The notes under the pieces were generated by a model that was given only the letters and a program-made list of their open reading frames with translations, did not search any database and was not told the origin of the DNA. Below, piece by piece: positions 54,592 through 63,229 of a stretch of 64,000 bases of DNA. Every line of letters starts with the position of its first letter. The stretch's first letter is position 1. Location: assembly GCF_003600625.1 (NCBI RefSeq), contig NZ_CP032489.1, positions 2,418,001 to 2,482,000 on the forward strand, given 5' to 3'. Source of the DNA: Arachidicoccus soli (GTDB lineage Bacteria; Bacteroidota; Bacteroidia; Chitinophagales; Chitinophagaceae). A program made the position numbers and the translations under genes.

Positions 54592-54623
54592 AATATGCAT
54601 TATTGTTCAAAAATTAGCATATT
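54592..54623. promoter_or_regulatory. Inverted repeat in the divergent PUL promoter region
   Basis: AATATGC (54592-54598) and GCATATT (54617-54623) with 18 bases between, in the 266-bp region separating the PUL operon from the sensor kinase gene. A possible binding site of the AraC-type regulator; AraC proteins more often prefer direct repeats, so this is tentative. Confidence 0.3.
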
Positions 54624-54710
54624 TGATTCATTTATTAACTTTTTTAAAACATTCCTTACTTTTACTGTTAATTCCTATACCCATAATTAACTAATCGCTT
54701 GTTCTGACCT

Positions 54711-57700
54711 ATGTGCTTAAGAAATAATTTGCTTTTTCGATTTTTAGCGGGAGCCTTTCTGACAGGCAGTCTTATAGGGACGAGTCCCGGCTTCGGACAG
54801 TCAGAAAGCTTCCGTCATTATGAGGTAGAAGCCGGCCTGTCAAACAATTCAGTTATCTGTTCCCTTCAAGACTCCCAGGGCTTTCTCTGGTTTGGCACAT
54901 CAGACGGGCTTAATCGCTTTGATGGAAATGTTTTTAAAGTCTTCCGGCCCCATCCCCATGATCATTTGTCGATAGGCAGCCAGGCCATCACCTGTTTATT
55001 TCTGGATCGGGAGAAAAGAATGTGGGTAGGCACCGCAAAAGGGCTTTTTCTTTATGATGCACGTTATGAACATTTTATAGGACTTCCTTTTACAAAAGGG
55101 AAATATATACGCGCCATACACGATGATGCCCAGGGAAGGCTATGGTTTGCAGACCCGGATCATTTATACTGGATTCAGCTAACCATGCTTTTTTCTCCCA
55201 TCGGCAATGATGTAATGCTCCATTATTTCCCGGATAAAGCAGTACACCATGTTCATTTAAATGCATCCTATAATGTTACCTCCTTTGCAGAAACCAATAA
55301 TAAAGATTTATGGATGGGTACAGACCAAGGCACCCTGCTCATTGCGCATACCGGGACAGACAGCATGGAGACCTGGAGTCCATCTATTACTAAAGGCGTA
55401 TCCATCGAAACAATTACCGCCACAGCAGGCGATCAATTATTAATCGGCAGCTCCAAAGCCGGTTTACTCATCGCCAACACCAGATCAAAAAGCATCACCG
55501 GAAATTTCCTGAGAAATCAACAAAAAGGCAGCGAGATATTTGTGCGGAATATAATACATTACCAAGCCAATGAATATTGGGTGGCAACAGAAGAAGGATT
55601 GTATACCGTTATCCTTGAAGATTCTTTAGGACAGCAGGTAAAAATCATAGCACATCTCCAAAAAAATTACAGCGACCCTTTTTCTTTATCAGACAATGCG
55701 CTATACACTTTATGTAAAGACAGGGAAGGTGGTGTCTGGATAGGAAGTTATTTTGGCGGTCTCAATTATCTTCCCAGACAGCCTTTTAAATTTGAAAAGA
55801 TTTTCCCTCAATCCAGACATATCGCTTTTACAGGCAATGTTGTCCGGGAAATCGTCCGGGATACTACCGGAGATTTTTGGATTGGTACGGAAGATGCGGG
55901 TATCAACAAAATTAATTTTCAGACAAAGCAGTCAACACATATTTTAATCAGAGAAGGTACTGCAGCCAGCCATTCAAATGTCCATGGTATGTTAGCTGAT
56001 GGTGCAGAAATTTATGCAGGTACCTTCAACCATGGTTTGGATGTCTTAAATCTCTCAGGCAAGCTCCTGCATAATTATCATGCCGGCCCTGGAGAAGACC
56101 AGTTAAAAAGTAATTTCATCAATGCAATTTGGAAAACCCAGGCCTGTAAAATATTGGTATGCACCTCCAGAGGAATGTATTATTTTTACCCCAAGACAGG
56201 AAAATTCAGCAATATAACGGCATTACCCCTCAATGAATTTTATTCTGCCATTACCGAAGATCATTCAGGCAATATTTGGGTAGGCACCCATACGCTAGGC
56301 CTATTTATATTTAAACAGGGAGGATGGCAGCATTTCCGGATATTCCTAAATGCAAAGAAAGATAAAGATCTCCTGTCAGACACACGCATTCTCTATTTAA
56401 AAGAAGATAAAACCGGGCGGATGTGGATAGCCACTGAAAACGGCGTTTATAGAGTGACCAATAATCATACAGTCAAGATATTGAACAGAGAGAATGGATT
56501 ACCCAGCAATATCATATATGCCATGATGCCCGACAGCCTCAACAATATGTGGCTTTCCACCTCCAAAGGCCTGGTAAGGATCAAATCTCCCAATGACAAT
56601 ATCGAGGTATATGATAAAAGTGATGGCCTATTAAGTAATCAGTTCAATTATCAATCAGTTTACCGGGATGACAGTGGCCTGTTGTATTTTGGCAGTATAA
56701 AAGGTTTAATCCGCTTCAATCCTTATCAAGTGAATAGAAATGACTACATCCCACCCCTGTACTTTACTGATTTACATATTTATAACCAACAATTGCCCAC
56801 AGGTTCATTTGACCTACAGCAGAACAAGTCATTAATTTTCACCAAACAGATCACCTTAAACCACCAGCAATCTAATTTCAGTTTAAATTTTGCTTCTCTA
56901 AGTTATAGTGCACCCTCACATTTAAAGTTTGCCTATAAAATTGATGAACTGCAATCAAACTGGACATCGGTTCAACGCAATACCCCCGGCATCTATTTTA
57001 CCTATTTAGCTCCGGGGCAATACACTTTACGTATCCGATCCACCAATAGCAGTGGTAATTGGGTAAATAACGAAAAAGTATTATCCATTATCATCCTTCC
57101 CCCCCTTTGGAAATCAACCTTCGCCTATATCGTTTATATCCTTCTCTTTTCTTTGCTCGTCTATACGGCTTTAGCGATGTATACCCGTTATCATACTACT
57201 AAAAATCAGCGGGAAGTTGCCTTGTACAAATTACAGCATGAAAAAGAATTGTATCGCTCCAAGATAGATTTCTTTACACATATAGCCCATGAGATACGCA
57301 CACCACTCACCTTAATCAAAGGTCCTGTAGATAAAATCCTTGAATCTAAAAAACACTTCCCCCATTTAGAAGGTTACCTGGATCTTATGGAACGCAATAC
57401 AAAAAGGCTACTTTTACTTACGCAAGACCTGCTGGACTTTAGAAAAATCGAGACAGATATGATCAAGCTGGAATTAAAGCAGCTGGAGATCAGCCAATGG
57501 CTGGAGACATTCATAGAGCCCTATCAGTTGATAGCAGAACAAAGGCATATCAGTTTTAGCTTCCAAAAGCCGGCAGAAAACATTTTTGCAGCAGTAGACG
57601 AGACTGCCCTGTCAAAAATAATCAATAATTTACTGGACAATGCACTCAAATATGCAGCCACCATTATCATTATCCGCCTCTTCACAGCCGCCGCAAAAAA

Positions 57701-57959
57701 TGCATTTATCCTTGAAATTGAAAATGACGGATTATGTGTACCTGAAGAATTTCATAAAAAATTATTTGAGCCCTTTTTCCGCTGGGACAAGAAAAGGCAG
57801 GTCAACGGTTCAGGTATCGGATTATCTGTCTCCCAATCACTTACTCAAATGCATGGGGGCAGTTTGACTTATTCAACCACTGAAGGAAATTATAATTGCT
57901 TTCAGTTAAGCATACCTTTGGGGCTGCCTACTAAGAAGGATACAGTAGCGGACAATTGA
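54711..57959 (+). CDS. PUL sensor histidine kinase (Reg_prop/Y_Y_Y, lacks REC-AraC)
   Basis: 1082 residues. Signal peptide (to about 30), two seven-bladed Reg_prop propellers (about 35-690; repeated WFGTSDGL, WVGTAKGL and WLSTSKGL turns), a Y_Y_Y domain (about 715-790), a transmembrane helix (about 803-825), HisKA with the phosphorylated His860 in FFTHIAHEIRTPLTL, and HATPase (N box KIINNLLDNALKYA, G box GSGIGLSVSQSL). It senses an oligosaccharide in the periplasm. It ends after HATPase, whereas most hybrid two-component PUL regulators continue into receiver and AraC domains; those are in the next gene. Divergent from the PUL operon. Confidence 0.92.
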   Translation: MCLRNNLLFRFLAGAFLTGSLIGTSPGFGQSESFRHYEVEAGLSNNSVICSLQDSQGFLWFGTSDGLNRFDGNVFKVFRPHPHDHLSIGSQAITCLFLDREKRMWVGTAKGLFLYDARYEHFIGLPFTKGKYIRAIHDDAQGRLWFADPDHLYWIQLTMLFSPIGNDVMLHYFPDKAVHHVHLNASYNVTSFAETNNKDLWMGTDQGTLLIAHTGTDSMETWSPSITKGVSIETITATAGDQLLIGSSKAGLLIANTRSKSITGNFLRNQQKGSEIFVRNIIHYQANEYWVATEEGLYTVILEDSLGQQVKIIAHLQKNYSDPFSLSDNALYTLCKDREGGVWIGSYFGGLNYLPRQPFKFEKIFPQSRHIAFTGNVVREIVRDTTGDFWIGTEDAGINKINFQTKQSTHILIREGTAASHSNVHGMLADGAEIYAGTFNHGLDVLNLSGKLLHNYHAGPGEDQLKSNFINAIWKTQACKILVCTSRGMYYFYPKTGKFSNITALPLNEFYSAITEDHSGNIWVGTHTLGLFIFKQGGWQHFRIFLNAKKDKDLLSDTRILYLKEDKTGRMWIATENGVYRVTNNHTVKILNRENGLPSNIIYAMMPDSLNNMWLSTSKGLVRIKSPNDNIEVYDKSDGLLSNQFNYQSVYRDDSGLLYFGSIKGLIRFNPYQVNRNDYIPPLYFTDLHIYNQQLPTGSFDLQQNKSLIFTKQITLNHQQSNFSLNFASLSYSAPSHLKFAYKIDELQSNWTSVQRNTPGIYFTYLAPGQYTLRIRSTNSSGNWVNNEKVLSIIILPPLWKSTFAYIVYILLFSLLVYTALAMYTRYHTTKNQREVALYKLQHEKELYRSKIDFFTHIAHEIRTPLTLIKGPVDKILESKKHFPHLEGYLDLMERNTKRLLLLTQDLLDFRKIETDMIKLELKQLEISQWLETFIEPYQLIAEQRHISFSFQKPAENIFAAVDETALSKIINNLLDNALKYAATIIIIRLFTAAAKNAFILEIENDGLCVPEEFHKKLFEPFFRWDKKRQVNGSGIGLSVSQSLTQMHGGSLTYSTTEGNYNCFQLSIPLGLPTKKDTVADN

Positions 57960-58017
57960 TATTAAGGTTACTTATATGTAATAATCCATTTGTATAATGA
58001 ATTAAAATGACGCCTAA

Positions 58018-58830
58018 ATGCTTTCCACAATTGAAAAAAAGATCGGTAATATTTTACCTACGCTATTATTGGTAGATGACCAGGAAGATATATTATTCTT
58101 CCTCTCAACCGTGTTTAAAGATCATTACCGTATACTCACAGCCACAGATGGCAAAGAAGCCACTGCACTACTGGAAAATCAATGCATACACCTCGTTATC
58201 AGTGATGTAATGATGCCGGACATGGACGGTTTTGAACTTTGCTCCTGGATAAAAAACCGACCTGAATCTGCCCATTTACCGGTTATTTTACTCACTGCAA
58301 AAGATACGGTGCAGTCAAAAATAGACGGTCTTAAAAAAGGAGCAGATGCCTATATTGAGAAACCATTCTCTACGGAATATCTGGAAGCGCAAGTGGAGAC
58401 CCTGCTGCAAAATAGAATCCTATTAAAAGAGTATTATACCAGCTCTCCTATCTCCCATGTTTCCTATCCGGATATCAATAAAAACAAGGAGCAGTTTTTT
58501 ACAGAAATACAAAACATGATTTTTGCGCATTTAAATGACATGTCATTTGATGTAAATCAATTAGCAGATCTGCTCCATATGAGCAGGCCCACTTTATACA
58601 GGAAAATCAAATCCTTGTTTCAGATGGCGCCCAATGAATTAATTCACCAGATACGTTTAAATAATGCAGCAGAATTAATTGCCTCCGGGCAACGGCGTAT
58701 CAGTGAAGTTGCCGAAGAAGTAGGTTATAATTCTCTCAGTCAGTTTGGCCGTCATTTTTCCAAGCAGTTTCGTATGACGCCAACAGAATATAAAGACAAA
58801 GTAAAATCGCTCACAGCCACGATGGGCTGA
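58018..58830 (+). CDS. Response regulator, REC plus AraC-type DNA-binding domain
   Basis: 270 residues. Receiver domain at about 15-128: acidic pair Asp21-22 region in LLLVDDQEDILFFL, phosphoacceptor Asp63 in HLVISDVMMPDMDGFE, Thr93 and Lys115 (YIEKPFS). AraC helix-turn-helix domain at about 165-265 (DVNQLADLLHMSRPTLYRKI; ISEVAEEVGYNSLSQFGRHF). It should receive phosphate from the kinase 58 bp upstream and activate the PUL. An in-frame TAA directly before the ATG shows that it is a separate protein and not the tail of a frameshifted hybrid. Confidence 0.93.
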   Translation: MLSTIEKKIGNILPTLLLVDDQEDILFFLSTVFKDHYRILTATDGKEATALLENQCIHLVISDVMMPDMDGFELCSWIKNRPESAHLPVILLTAKDTVQSKIDGLKKGADAYIEKPFSTEYLEAQVETLLQNRILLKEYYTSSPISHVSYPDINKNKEQFFTEIQNMIFAHLNDMSFDVNQLADLLHMSRPTLYRKIKSLFQMAPNELIHQIRLNNAAELIASGQRRISEVAEEVGYNSLSQFGRHFSKQFRMTPTEYKDKVKSLTATMG

Positions 58831-58861
58831 GCCCTTGACAGCTGATATCCTTATCATTACC

Positions 58862-60154
58862 TTACTTATGGCCTGAAGGAAACAGTAGCATAAGCGCCGG
58901 GATGCCGGAGGCATCATAACAAGACAGATCAGAAGGCGGTGCGCTCGTATAATCTTTGCCTGTAAGATTGCGGCTATCACGGTGCTTCCAACCGGTATCA
59001 ATCGTATTTTGTACCCATTTTAAGAACTGCTTCTGCCCGCAGTCATAGACCAGCATATGCAAATACTGCGCGAAAATAGCGGTATAGATACCCTGCTCTT
59101 CCCCATTCCTGTATGGAAAGATATTCAGCGGAGCAGATAGTACATTCATAGAATAGTCAGCAGCCAGGATGGCATTCTCTAAATAATATCGTTCCCCTGT
59201 AATTTTATACAGCAAACAGGAAGCCCCGATAAAAGAACCCTGATTATACATCGTCGTCGTCCAATCCACACCCTTGCCATGACGGCTGTCGGCAACCTTG
59301 CCCGTTGTTTTGTCGAATAGGTTATTTACCCCCCATTGATAGATCTCTTTCGCATTTTTCAGGTAGGTGTCGCGGCTATGCCATCTCGGGTAGTTGGGAT
59401 TGCCGTTAAATCCTATTTTATCATCCCTCTGATGTTGCTTATCAGCAGGTGCTATATTTTCATAAAGGGTAGCCGCTGCCACCACCACCGGGAAGTTAAT
59501 ACATGCCATTTTCCCGATATCACTATTATCAGGAGGGTTTCTGTTATTCCATAGCCAGAACATCCCGCCGTTTACTTGATCATAGGAGCCTCTGTCCTTT
59601 AAAATATAAGATCCATGCCATACGCGACAAAAACTCTCATCTGCCAATTTCAGATAAATAGGGTCTTTAAAGATACCGTAAGCACGAGCAAAGGAAGAAG
59701 ACCACCACATAATATCATCATAGATAAACCATCCGTTCTGCGGGTCTTGGTTATTCCAGTCAAAATGAACATAATGGGCACTGTCACCCCGGTAAATTTC
59801 CTTCACCAGTTGCTTATACTTCAGCTGCCTATCCCCATTCTTTTCCTTCACGGCAAGCTTATAGGCATTCATAGCCATGTCCCAATAAGTAGCCTGTGTC
59901 CATATGGCTCCCAGCGCTGCTTTAGTGTCAGCGCCATCTTTTGTATCCGTATTTACCTTATAAATATGCGTTTGTTTATCCAACAGATATTGGTTAAAGG
60001 CATCATAAGCCACCCAGGTATCCGTTTTATGAGCAGCTGCTGAATTCCCTTTCGAATGTTGCATAGAACTATTTTGCTTCGAAGCAGTATTATACTGGGC
60101 CTTTACATAGGAGCATCCCAAAACCAAACAGATAACAGTCATATATTTTCGCAT
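58862..60154 (-). CDS. GH76-family endo-alpha-1,6-mannanase
   Basis: 430 residues from ATG 60154, chosen because it gives an immediate lipoprotein-like signal (TVICLVLGCSYVKAQ); an earlier start at 60199 adds 15 charged residues. The (alpha/alpha)6 barrel carries the catalytic aspartate pair in NGWFIYDDIMWWSSSFARAY and the QVNGGMFWLWNN and GKMACINFPVVVAAATLYE blocks of GH76. These enzymes cut the alpha-1,6-mannan backbone, as in yeast cell-wall mannan, at the cell surface. It is the clearest clue to the substrate of this PUL. It lies behind the regulator genes on the opposite strand, outside the susCD operon. Confidence 0.87.
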   Translation of the reverse strand: MRKYMTVICLVLGCSYVKAQYNTASKQNSSMQHSKGNSAAAHKTDTWVAYDAFNQYLLDKQTHIYKVNTDTKDGADTKAALGAIWTQATYWDMAMNAYKLAVKEKNGDRQLKYKQLVKEIYRGDSAHYVHFDWNNQDPQNGWFIYDDIMWWSSSFARAYGIFKDPIYLKLADESFCRVWHGSYILKDRGSYDQVNGGMFWLWNNRNPPDNSDIGKMACINFPVVVAAATLYENIAPADKQHQRDDKIGFNGNPNYPRWHSRDTYLKNAKEIYQWGVNNLFDKTTGKVADSRHGKGVDWTTTMYNQGSFIGASCLLYKITGERYYLENAILAADYSMNVLSAPLNIFPYRNGEEQGIYTAIFAQYLHMLVYDCGQKQFLKWVQNTIDTGWKHRDSRNLTGKDYTSAPPSDLSCYDASGIPALMLLFPSGHK

Positions 60155-60395
60155 CACCCTATTTTTTAGTTTTTCATTCCAAACATCTGCCTCTTCCAAT
60201 ATCTTTTATGAATAGAATCCGGCAAAAGGATATCATTTATACAATTTAATACATAAAAATATTAAGTACCACAAAATAGGCTTTTCCCCCATATTGGCTG
60301 TTTTGTTATTTCGCCACTGAAGTCAAGTTTAACTAAAAATTAAGCAATCGATTGTTCTTTTTTTTAAATAAATGTATTTTATAAAAAAATCAATG

Positions 60396-60403
60396 TAATT
60401 TTG
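60396..60403 (+). promoter_or_regulatory. -7 box TAATTTTG
   Basis: Perfect TAnnTTTG match 23 bp upstream of the lipoprotein gene at 60426. Confidence 0.5.
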
Positions 60404-60425
60404 AAAATTATTCAAACAACCTGCT

Positions 60426-61664
60426 ATGAAACAATTTTCCATTTTAGGAATTTATTGCCTGCTTTTGCTGTGTTTAGCCGCTTCATGTAAAAAGGGTTCA
60501 GTCTTAATAGCACCACCTAACCATACTGTAAAAAATACGCCACCTACTGATAGCGCTGTCAAGTCCATTGACAGTTTACCGGATGACAATATTGATAATG
60601 AATTGACTTGGGCAATAGAAAGGACAAATCAAGAAGAAAATACTTACAGATTAGATTCAGTAGATTTATCGTCCATAAATTTTGAGCCCTCAAAAGAACC
60701 CTTAACTATCAATTCTATTGCTACCGGAGATTTAATAAATGATATTCTTAACAAAGATACACTAAGCAATGAAGGATGGACACATCCTTCGGTATTATTC
60801 TTTGCAAATGGTTGGAATGGTTATAAATATTGGATGGCAATTACACCTTATCCCAAAGGAAGAAATCAATATGAAAATCCGCATATTTTTACTTCCCAAG
60901 ATGGTAAAAATTGGAATACCCCATTTGGCTTGGAGAACCCCATCGAAGGCACTCCAACGCCATTCAAAAGAGTGCAAGGGTATAATTCGGATGTGAATTT
61001 ATTAATGAAAGGTGATACATTAATTTGTTATTGGCGAGCTAATTATGTAAACGTCAATAATGATAATAATGTTCGATGTATTTATTGCAAAACCACTGTG
61101 GATGGAATTAACTGGTCAGCTAAGAGGCTTATATCTGTTTGGAATGCGGTTAAATTGGATGTGATTGCTCCTAGTATTATAAAAGACAGTGAAACTTATT
61201 ATTGTTATGGTGTAAATAAATATGAAACTACAGCAGGTACATATTATACAACAAACGCCATCAGAAGAATGCAGAGCAACTCGCCCTTTAATTTTGTTGC
61301 CGATATAACCAAAGGGTATGATTTAATTAATATAGCAGGAAGACCTTGGGGAGAAGGCCAAGAACCATGGCATATTGAGGCTAGAAAAATGGATAATCTA
61401 TGGTTTTTATTAGTAACCACCACCCCCAATGGTGGTAGTGGTAGTGGGGGGTATTTGTATTTAGGCTATAGTACTGACGGTATTAATTTTAATTTTAACG
61501 ACCACCCGCTTGGTAAAGTAAAAAACACTTATAAATCTTCTATCGTAATTCATAAGTTAGCGGAAAAGAATAAGTTGGTGGTAGAATTATGGAGAACAAG
61601 TTCTTTAAATTGGCAAATTTTCTATGACAGGTTTACGCTATCTGCTAAATTTAGCAAGAAATAA
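60426..61664 (+). CDS. Lipoprotein with glycosidase-like beta-propeller pattern
   Basis: 412 residues; lipoprotein signal with Cys21 in LCLAASCKKGS, then a 70-residue low-complexity linker. The remainder has repeated strands with the SxDGxxW-type turns of five-bladed propellers (FTSQDGKNWNTPFG, TTVDGINWSAKRL, YSTDGINFNFNDH) and the opening HPSVLFFANGWNGYKYWMAI, as in sialidase/GH43-like folds. No catalytic acid triad could be assigned, so the enzyme class is not claimed. Base composition is lower in GC than the PUL. It may belong to the surface-polysaccharide cluster, perhaps as a glycan-binding protein or glycosidase. Confidence 0.6.
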   Translation: MKQFSILGIYCLLLLCLAASCKKGSVLIAPPNHTVKNTPPTDSAVKSIDSLPDDNIDNELTWAIERTNQEENTYRLDSVDLSSINFEPSKEPLTINSIATGDLINDILNKDTLSNEGWTHPSVLFFANGWNGYKYWMAITPYPKGRNQYENPHIFTSQDGKNWNTPFGLENPIEGTPTPFKRVQGYNSDVNLLMKGDTLICYWRANYVNVNNDNNVRCIYCKTTVDGINWSAKRLISVWNAVKLDVIAPSIIKDSETYYCYGVNKYETTAGTYYTTNAIRRMQSNSPFNFVADITKGYDLINIAGRPWGEGQEPWHIEARKMDNLWFLLVTTTPNGGSGSGGYLYLGYSTDGINFNFNDHPLGKVKNTYKSSIVIHKLAEKNKLVVELWRTSSLNWQIFYDRFTLSAKFSKK

Positions 61665-61690
61665 GTGAGATTTATTCTCCGAAAATTTCA

Positions 61691-62403
61691 TCATGCATTT
61701 TTCTTGGTCTTTTGCCCGAGCCAAATAACGATGGCGGAGAAATACCAGAAATAGCTATTTGTAAACACAGAATAAGAGGTAAGTCCTAATATAAAATACT
61801 GGATTAATAAATATAACGTCCATGCAAATTGACTTTGATTTATAATTTTCCTAGCCGCTTTAAAAACGTTATATAGCCAGTTGCCAAAGCATACAAGACC
61901 CACAAGACCTGTAGCCATCATTACTTCAAAGATACTATTATGCGGATAAAACCCAGGTCCCACCCCATTTTACAAAAGAAAGCTTCTAGCAATTATGAGG
62001 TGGTGGTAAAAATCTGATAGCACTTGTTGATAAATTATCCACCTACCATTGCTATTGCCTTTCAACATTTCTCCGGTACGGGTGAAGAAAGGTTGTTGGA
62101 TTTGTTCAAATACAAGCACATTATCGCAACAATGTCTTTAAAACACAAATCGTAGCACATCTTTCCCAAATAAACCAACCAAAACAAGAAAAAGCTGAGC
62201 GCCACCTTCCGCAACTGGCCTTTTTGTTCTTTCACCCTCCTTTAAGGATAAATAATAGTGCAGCAAACAGCACCAATATTCTAAAAGGAATCCTTATCTG
62301 GAGGCTTCTAAGATGAAAGAAAAAGGTAATGGACTAATAAAAATATAGCCGACAATGAGTAATAAAGGATATAAAAAAACTGGTTATTGCTTTTGGTTTG
62401 CAT
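61691..62403 (-). pseudogene. O-antigen ligase/polymerase remnant
   Basis: Read from ATG 62403 the minus strand gives a hydrophobic start (NNQFFYILYYSLSAIFLLVH), then stops and shifts; later QIQQPFFTRTGEMLKGNSNG and YQQVLSDFYHHLIIARSFLL, a TAA, and in the same frame GVGPGFYPHNSIFEVMMATG to the end at 61691. GxGPxxYPHNxxLE is the hallmark of Wzy_C/O-antigen ligase proteins. The total length is too short (family about 400 residues) and several lesions are present, so the gene is dead. It directly follows the glycosyltransferase gene. Confidence 0.75.
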
Positions 62404-62414
62404 AAATTTAAAAT

Positions 62415-63194
62415 TTATCCTCCTTTATCCTTTAAATTTAAAAATTGGAAAATTTTCACGGAATATCTCAAATAAATTTTAAACAAATTGGTTTTAATAT
62501 TATTTTCCTTACAGGCTCTCAATATCTCCTTGTTAAGGATTATTTTATTTCTAAAAGACTTAGTGCTTACCCCCCCTGTGCGCATTTTCATTGTATCCAG
62601 TTCTATGTATTTTGTTCGAGAATTATTCTTAAGTAAGAAACGTAAAAGCAATTCAAAATCAGCAGCAATTTTATAGTCCGTTTTGTAATACCCAAATTTT
62701 TCAAATAAAGGCTTTCGTGCAAAGAAAGAAGGGTGTGCCGGCATAAAGCCCCATTTGAATTTAGAAGGTTTAAAGTTTTTAGAGGAATAATAACGTATAG
62801 TTTTTTCTAAATTTTCCGGGTTCACAAAGCGTACATCACTATATACACAATCAATATCATTTTGCATAAAGGCATCCGCAATTTTAGAAAGAGTATCGGA
62901 ATTGTGATAAAAATCATCAGAATTGATAATACCTACGACATCGCCAGTAGCCATTTTAATACCTTTATTCATGGCGTCGTACAAGCCTTTGTCGGGTTCA
63001 GAAATCCATTTGATAGGATATATCTCTGTATAGTTTTTAATAATATCCACCGTATTGTCTTTAGAAGCACCATCTACAATTATATACTCTATATTCTTGT
63101 AATCTTGATTCCTAACCGATTCGATGGTATCTTTTAAGGTAGCAGCAGAATTGTAGGTAACTGTAACAATCGAAATTTTGGGTAATGTATTCAT
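62415..63194 (-). CDS. Family 2 glycosyltransferase
   Basis: 259 residues, GT-A fold. N-terminal nucleotide-binding stretch ISIVTVTYNSAATLKDTIES, then EYIIVDGASKDNTVDIIKN and the metal-binding acidic motif in GIINSDDFYHNSDTL (about 92-106). The middle KWGFMPAHPSFFARKPLFEK matches the WcaA-like glycosyltransferases of capsule and exopolysaccharide clusters. It transfers a sugar from a nucleotide donor to a lipid-linked glycan at the inner face of the membrane; donor and acceptor are unknown. It follows manC after 35 bp on the same strand. Confidence 0.88.
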   Translation of the reverse strand: MNTLPKISIVTVTYNSAATLKDTIESVRNQDYKNIEYIIVDGASKDNTVDIIKNYTEIYPIKWISEPDKGLYDAMNKGIKMATGDVVGIINSDDFYHNSDTLSKIADAFMQNDIDCVYSDVRFVNPENLEKTIRYYSSKNFKPSKFKWGFMPAHPSFFARKPLFEKFGYYKTDYKIAADFELLLRFLLKNNSRTKYIELDTMKMRTGGVSTKSFRNKIILNKEILRACKENNIKTNLFKIYLRYSVKIFQFLNLKDKGG

Positions 63195-63229
63195 TGGTTT
63201 TTAAGTTCTAAATTTCTGCGGCAAATATC

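Noticed and set aside
54711-58830. Kinase and response regulator as one frameshifted hybrid gene
   Set aside because: A TAA lies directly before the regulator ATG in its frame, and the 58-bp gap codes for nothing in any frame, so they are two genes.
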